Positions 22,364 through 24,242 of a stretch of 24,242 bases of DNA are shown here, piece after piece. Where the stretch lies: the NCBI GenBank assembly GCA_964442135.1, contig CAYTYN010000021.1, forward strand, positions 1 to 24,242, written 5' to 3'. Numbering within the stretch: position 1 is the first letter of the stretch; every line of letters begins with the position of its first letter. Below the pieces are notes generated by a model. The model did no database searches, was not told the origin of the DNA, and saw only the letters and a list, made by a program, of their open reading frames with translations. A program made the position numbers and the translations under genes. The stretch is from Avanaerovorax sp964442135 (GTDB taxonomy: Bacteria; Bacillota; Clostridia; Peptostreptococcales; Anaerovoracaceae).

Positions 22364-23591
22364 CAGAACCCCGTCGGCAAACAGAGTCCACGTCGGCTTC
22401 TTCGGAAGGCGCAACGCGGGTAAATCCAGCGTGGTGAACGCCGTTACCGGTCAGAACGTCTCCATAGTGTCTGAGGTAAAGGGAACTACTACGGATCCGG
22501 TAACAAAGGCCATGGAGCTTCTCCCTCTGGGGCCTGTGCTCATAATGGATACTCCCGGAATAGACGACACCGGAAAGGTAGGCGCTGAGAGGGTTAAAAG
22601 GGCAAAGAGGATATTGAACAGAACCGACGTGGCTGTCTTGGTAGTGGATAATTTCATCGGATTATCCGACGATGACAAAATGCTCATAGATCAGTTCAAA
22701 GAGAAAAACATACCCTTCATTGTGGCCCTCAATAAGGTGGATATGTCCATGGAATCCCTGCCGTCGGGAGGGGATCCTTCCGACGTCGGCGGAGCGGATA
22801 CCCTTGAATGCAGCCATCCCCACATCCCATTTGTTCCGGTCAGTGCCGCGACGGGTCAGGGTATCGATGAACTGAAGGCGAAAATAGCTGAGATCGCAAA
22901 ACCCATATCCTCAGAGAAAAAGCTTATTCGGGATCTCATCCCTCAGGGAGGCACCGTAATATTGGTAACTCCCATAGACAGCTCCGCTCCTAAGGGAAGG
23001 CTTATCCTCCCGCAGGTTCAGACTATACGCGACCTTCTGGACGGTCACAGCCTGACCCTAGTATGTCAGTTGGAGGAGCTTTCCTCCGCCCTGGCCGCCC
23101 TTAAGGAAAGTCCTGCCGCTGTCATAACTGACAGTCAGGTATTCGCCTCTGTAAGCAAAATAGTGGCTGAGGACATCCCTCTCACATCCTTTTCCATACT
23201 TTTCGCCAGGTTCAAGGGTATCTTGGATACGGCCGCAGAAGGAGCCTTTGCCCTTTCCGGCATTAAGGACGGAGATCACATCCTCATATCCGAGGGTTGT
23301 ACCCATCACCGCCAATGCGAGGATATAGGCACGGTAAAGCTTCCATCGTGGATCAGAGATTTCACCGGAGCCGAGCCTGAGTTTTCCTTCACATCAGGAG
23401 GAGAATTCCCCGAGGATCTGTCCGAATACGATCTGGTCATCCACTGCGGCGGCTGCATGCTAAGCGAAAGAGAGGTCATGTACCGCATGGAGCGAGCCGC
23501 CATATGCGGAGTGGCTTTCACCAACTACGGCACCTGTATAGCGCACGTGAACGGCATATTGAAAAGGTGTCTGGAGATATTCGATATATAA
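22338..23591 (+). CDS. hydF: [FeFe]-hydrogenase maturase HydF (GTPase scaffold)
   Basis: This 417-residue GTPase receives the 2Fe precursor and delivers it to the hydrogenase. The GTPase domain has GRRNAGKSS at 23-31, GTTTDP, DTPGIDDTG and NKVD. The C-terminal iron-sulfur site is seen as CTHH, about 45 residues, then HCGGC; the family spacing is usually given as 46-53, so this is at the short edge. GVAFTNYGTCIAHVNGIL near the end is conserved in HydF. The start overlaps hydG with GGGAG seven bases upstream. No hydrogenase gene (hydA) follows; a structured non-coding region does. Confidence 0.97.
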   Translation: MEREISDFNRTPSANRVHVGFFGRRNAGKSSVVNAVTGQNVSIVSEVKGTTTDPVTKAMELLPLGPVLIMDTPGIDDTGKVGAERVKRAKRILNRTDVAVLVVDNFIGLSDDDKMLIDQFKEKNIPFIVALNKVDMSMESLPSGGDPSDVGGADTLECSHPHIPFVPVSAATGQGIDELKAKIAEIAKPISSEKKLIRDLIPQGGTVILVTPIDSSAPKGRLILPQVQTIRDLLDGHSLTLVCQLEELSSALAALKESPAAVITDSQVFASVSKIVAEDIPLTSFSILFARFKGILDTAAEGAFALSGIKDGDHILISEGCTHHRQCEDIGTVKLPSWIRDFTGAEPEFSFTSGGEFPEDLSEYDLVIHCGGCMLSEREVMYRMERAAICGVAFTNYGTCIAHVNGILKRCLEIFDI

Positions 23592-23603
23592 GGCAGCGCT
23601 GCC
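23592..23603. repeat. 12-bp palindrome abutting the hydF stop
   Basis: GGCAGCGCTGCC follows the TAA of hydF directly and is perfectly self-complementary. With no loop and no T-run it is not a standard terminator. It may be a protein-binding site or a dimer-forming RNA element. Confidence 0.4.
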
Positions 23604-23721
23604 ATGAAACAAGCCAGCCAAAAAGGGGAAAACTCAGACCGACAGTTTTAAAATTATTTAATTTAATAATTTTTATTTCAAATTTCCGTGTTTATCGAAT
23701 ATCATCAGCGAGCTTTTTCCT
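23604..23721. other. AT-rich spacer, no gene seen
   Basis: This spacer between hydF and the putative small RNA promoter is strongly A/T rich at about 23646-23690. No open frame looks coding; the frames crossing it are shadows of hydF. There is no clear terminator immediately after hydF, so hydEGF transcripts probably continue to the hairpin ending at 23940. Confidence 0.5.
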
Positions 23722-23750
23722 TTGGGATATACCATAAATTGTGATACACT
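23722..23750 (+). promoter_or_regulatory. Putative promoter of an independent small RNA
   Basis: TTGGGA (23722-23727) and TACACT (23745-23750) are 17 bases apart. Upstream lies an A/T-rich tract that could stimulate the promoter. No coding frame follows, only structured sequence up to a strong terminator, which is the pattern of a small RNA gene. Confidence 0.5.
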
Positions 23751-23756
23751 GAGCTT

Positions 23757-23940
23757 GGGCGGTATGCTTACCGGCATATGAATATGGCTTGGCTAAATGT
23801 CCTTCCGATATTTCTGCGCCCTTATAGGCGCATATCTGTTTTATAATATCCCGAATGCTTTATTGGCCAAGAAATCACCTTTCATTTCGTTATAAATCGG
23901 CTTGAACAACCCTATTTTATAACGGAAAGGTGATTTTTTT
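23757..23940 (+). ncRNA. Candidate structured small RNA of about 184 nt, unidentified
   Basis: No good coding frame is present, but several complementary segments are. These are CGGTA/TACCG (23760-23764/23769-23773), with an alternative TATGC/GCATA (23763-23767/23774-23778); CUUGGCUAA/UUGGCCAAG (23788-23796/23863-23871, one G-U); and GAUAU...GCGCC/GGCGC AUAUC (23807-23836, 4-nt bulge, CUUAUA loop). A further pair, GAUAUU/AAUAUC (23807-23812/23845-23850), competes with the last one. The RNA ends in the long terminator hairpin. I see no known riboswitch core (cobalamin, SAM, T-box, GEMM, purine). A 6S-like RNA is possible from length and elongated shape, but unproven. It could also be a processed 3' end of hydEGF. 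Confidence 0.42.
23872..23940 (+). terminator. Long rho-independent terminator of the small RNA / hydEGF transcript
   Basis: AAATCACCTTTC (23872-23883) pairs perfectly with GAAAGGTGATTT (23925-23936). Inside, CGTTATAAAT (23888-23897) pairs with ATTTTATAACG (23914-23924), leaving a 16-base loop, and the right arm runs into seven T (23934-23940). Just downstream, ATCACC (23944-23949) could pair with GGTGAT and compete with the stem. Confidence 0.85.
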
Positions 23941-24007
23941 GGTATCACCAACGTCGCGCACCCGCACAACAGATGGTTTATATTTCGCGCGCTTTACGGC
24001 TGTGCTG

Positions 24008-24048
24008 AAAAATCGTCCTGCGGGTTTAGATACCGCAGGACGATTTTT
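24008..24048. terminator. Perfect bidirectional terminator
   Basis: AAAAATCGTCCTGCGG (24008-24023) and CCGCAGGACGATTTTT (24033-24048) are exact complements: a 16-bp stem with a 9-base loop and T-runs on both strands. It lies 15 bp after the stop codon of the minus-strand surface protein, which it surely terminates, and also blocks leftover rightward transcripts. Confidence 0.95.
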
Positions 24049-24063
24049 AAGGGTTATTAGGGA

Positions 24064-24242
24064 TTATCTGCTGTATTTCTTTTTTCGGCTGTAAAGGACA
24101 ATGCCGGTCACTCCTGCACCCGTAGCCAGCATGAGGACAACCCAAAGGGCGATGTCGCTGTCATCGCCGGTCTGCGGGGAAGCGCTATCGCCGGTCGAGG
24201 TATCGGAGCCTGTGGTGGTTCCGGTATCGGAGGTATCCGAGG
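24064..24242 (-). CDS. C-terminal end of a sortase-anchored surface protein (partial)
   Basis: Reading leftward from the edge, the last ~58 residues are a Ser/Thr/Asp/Gly low-complexity linker, then SPQTGDDSD, a hydrophobic helix (IALWVVLMLATGAGVTGIVL) and the basic tail SRKKKYSR, ending at TAA 24064-24066. This is the tripartite cell-wall sorting signal with an SPQTG variant of LPXTG, common in Clostridia. The protein would be covalently fixed to peptidoglycan by a sortase, probably of the class that reads (S/N)PxTG. The adhesive or enzymatic part lies beyond the window. No sortase gene is visible here. Confidence 0.9.
   Translation of the reverse strand, partial: SDTSDTGTTTGSDTSTGDSASPQTGDDSDIALWVVLMLATGAGVTGIVLYSRKKKYSR

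Noticed and set aside
23504..23737. Open frame crossing the hydF end into the spacer
   Set aside because: It starts inside hydF in another frame, has no ribosome site and runs into A/T-rich non-coding sequence.
23805..23814. CCGATATTTC in the small RNA, also remembered from E. coli 6S RNA
   Set aside because: A ten-base match from memory is easily chance, and the surrounding pairing does not follow the E. coli 6S layout; kept only as a hint to test the 6S model.
1..24242. CRISPR arrays, tRNA or rRNA genes, insertion sequences
   Set aside because: No spaced direct repeats, tRNA-like cloverleaf, rRNA core or transposase motifs were seen on either strand.

Overview
The window looks like a chromosomal segment of a strictly anaerobic, monoderm member of the Clostridia. 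The evidence is strong AGGAGG ribosome sites, sigma-A-type promoters, a Re-citrate synthase, [FeFe]-hydrogenase maturases, a GlpP antiterminator and a sortase-type cell-wall anchor. The family is uncertain; a relative of Peptostreptococcales/Anaerovoracaceae is a guess. Almost everything lies on the minus strand. The exceptions are ychF at the left and hydE-hydG-hydF plus a putative small RNA at the right.

Region 1 (1-1440): ychF with its own promoter, a palindrome over the -10 box, and a convergent terminator. Region 2 (1444-8651, minus): one 12-gene operon for a compact, divergent Tad/Flp-type pilus or secretion machine. In transcription order it encodes a phage-type small regulator-like protein, two unrecognised membrane-anchored proteins, a CpaB/SAF protein, a TadZ/CpaE-like ATPase with a degenerate P-loop, a TadA/CpaF ATPase, TadB, a short TadC, two tiny paralogous one-helix peptides (too short for ordinary gene callers) and two TadE-like pseudopilins. 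No prepilin peptidase, secretin or classical Flp pilin is present.

Region 3 (8758-12798, minus): operon glpP - beta-CASP metallo-hydrolase - udk - hom, from an extended -10 promoter to a clear terminator. Region 4 (12824-17408, minus): Re-citrate synthase - aconitase - isocitrate dehydrogenase, overlapping end to end behind a consensus promoter. Together they convert oxaloacetate and acetyl-CoA to 2-oxoglutarate, the anaerobe's route to glutamate. Region 5 (17452-19780, minus): nadE-murE operon with promoter and terminator.

Region 6 (19834-23591, plus): hydE-hydG-hydF, the complete H-cluster maturation set, divergent from nadE; the hydrogenase itself is not in the window. Region 7 (23592-24242): no protein gene for 472 bases. 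It holds a promoter, a heavily structured stretch and a long terminator hairpin that together look like an independent ~185-nt RNA. Next comes a perfect bidirectional terminator, and then the 3' end of a minus-strand SPQTG-type surface protein that runs off the edge.

Several starts were moved inward from the longest reading frame because a promoter or a strong ribosome site fixes them: ychF, the operon-head regulator, the 246-aa protein, aconitase, Re-citrate synthase, murE, nadE and hydE.
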